Origin: an uncultured Lachnospiraceae bacterium
GTDB lineage: Bacteria > Bacillota_A > Clostridia > Lachnospirales > Lachnospiraceae
Length of the DNA: 14,271 bases
Reading direction: 5' to 3'
Assembly (NCBI GenBank): GCA_949957035.1
Contig: CATLIP010000026.1
Coordinates: 1-14,271, forward strand
In this document: one piece after another, positions 13,933 through 14,271 of the stretch
Numbering within the stretch: position 1 is the first letter of the stretch
Layout: each line of letters starts with the position of its first letter
The notes under the pieces: model-generated
Databases searched by the model: none
Told to the model about the DNA's origin: nothing
The model's input: the letters and a program-made list of their open reading frames with translations, nothing else
Made by a program: the position numbers and the translations under genes

Positions 13933-14271
13933 ATGCTTAACATTGCAATCTGCGACGACGAAAAATTTTACAGGGACAGAATCCACGTCCTGCTTTGCGA
14001 ATATTTGGAACTTCATAACCTGGACGCCTCCATAGACATATTTTCATCAGGAAAAGAATTTCTCGCAGACAGAGACAATCTTGTGAAATATGATATCGTA
14101 TTTTTGGATATCAGTATGGAGGAAGTGGACGGTATTCAGACGGCACAGGAGATTCGCAGTTATCGGTCTGCAACCAGCATTGTACTGGTAACTGCATTCA
14201 TGAATTATGTGCTGGAAGGATATAAGGTAGACGCGGTCCGCTATATTATGAAGGATACCCTTGAAGTCCAG
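13933..14271 (+). CDS. Response regulator, receiver domain, LytTR/AgrA type likely (partial, runs off window)
   Basis: The first 113 codons of a gene continue past the right edge without a stop. The product is a CheY-like receiver: acidic pocket D8/D9 in IAICDDEKF, phospho-acceptor D59 in VFLDISMEEVDG, a V-T-A switch threonine and the lysine in RYIMKD. The AICDDE start and the YKVDAVRYI segment are typical of clostridial AgrA/VirR-type regulators with a C-terminal LytTR DNA-binding domain, but that domain is not in view. GGAG (13924-13927) precedes ATG 13933, eight bases after the HD gene stop. Confidence 0.88.
   Translation, partial: MLNIAICDDEKFYRDRIHVLLCEYLELHNLDASIDIFSSGKEFLADRDNLVKYDIVFLDISMEEVDGIQTAQEIRSYRSATSIVLVTAFMNYVLEGYKVDAVRYIMKDTLEVQ

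Overview
The window looks like chromosomal DNA from an anaerobic Gram-positive clostridium, most likely Lachnospiraceae. This is inferred from the strong AGGAGG-type ribosome binding sites, the Clostridia-like protein sequences, a VanS/BaeS-style two-component pair and an AgrA/LytTR-type regulator. Every convincing gene is on the + strand. There are no tRNA or rRNA genes and no CRISPR array.

Left edge (1-243). Two back-to-back hairpins with TTTA loops follow a short C-terminal reading frame. They resemble the right end of an IS200/IS605-family element. Directly after them comes a start-less 38-codon tail of another gene, so the element appears to have cut off the gene that once led the following operon.

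Low-G+C metabolic operon (273-7209). Seven tightly packed genes encode a MmgE/PrpD-family protein, an aldo/keto reductase, a one-chain ThDP decarboxylase of the phosphonopyruvate/sulfopyruvate decarboxylase type, a U32-peptidase-like TIM-barrel protein, a CitE-like C-C bond lyase (PF15617 type), and the beta then alpha subunits of a class I fumarase/tartrate-dehydratase-like Fe-S hydro-lyase. No transporter, regulator or PEP mutase is visible. Together they look like a pathway that (de)hydrates or isomerises a hydroxy-di/tricarboxylate, cleaves a C-C bond, decarboxylates a 2-oxo acid to an aldehyde and reduces the aldehyde. I do not recognise the set as a described pathway, and the hydro-lyase differs from canonical fumarases at substrate-contacting motifs. 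This is the part of the window most worth study.

Junction (7210-7537). An AT-rich spacer holds a 10-bp perfect inverted repeat (possible terminator) and a TATACT box before the next gene.

Higher-G+C housekeeping block (7538-14271). An OmpR-type response regulator and its membrane histidine kinase are followed by hisH and hisF (imidazole glycerol phosphate synthase), ung, a dihydrolipoyl dehydrogenase carrying a diverged 33-bp in-frame tandem duplication, a YfbR-like HD-domain phosphohydrolase, and the receiver domain of a second response regulator that runs off the window. The contrast in base composition suggests that the left operon was acquired separately from this block.
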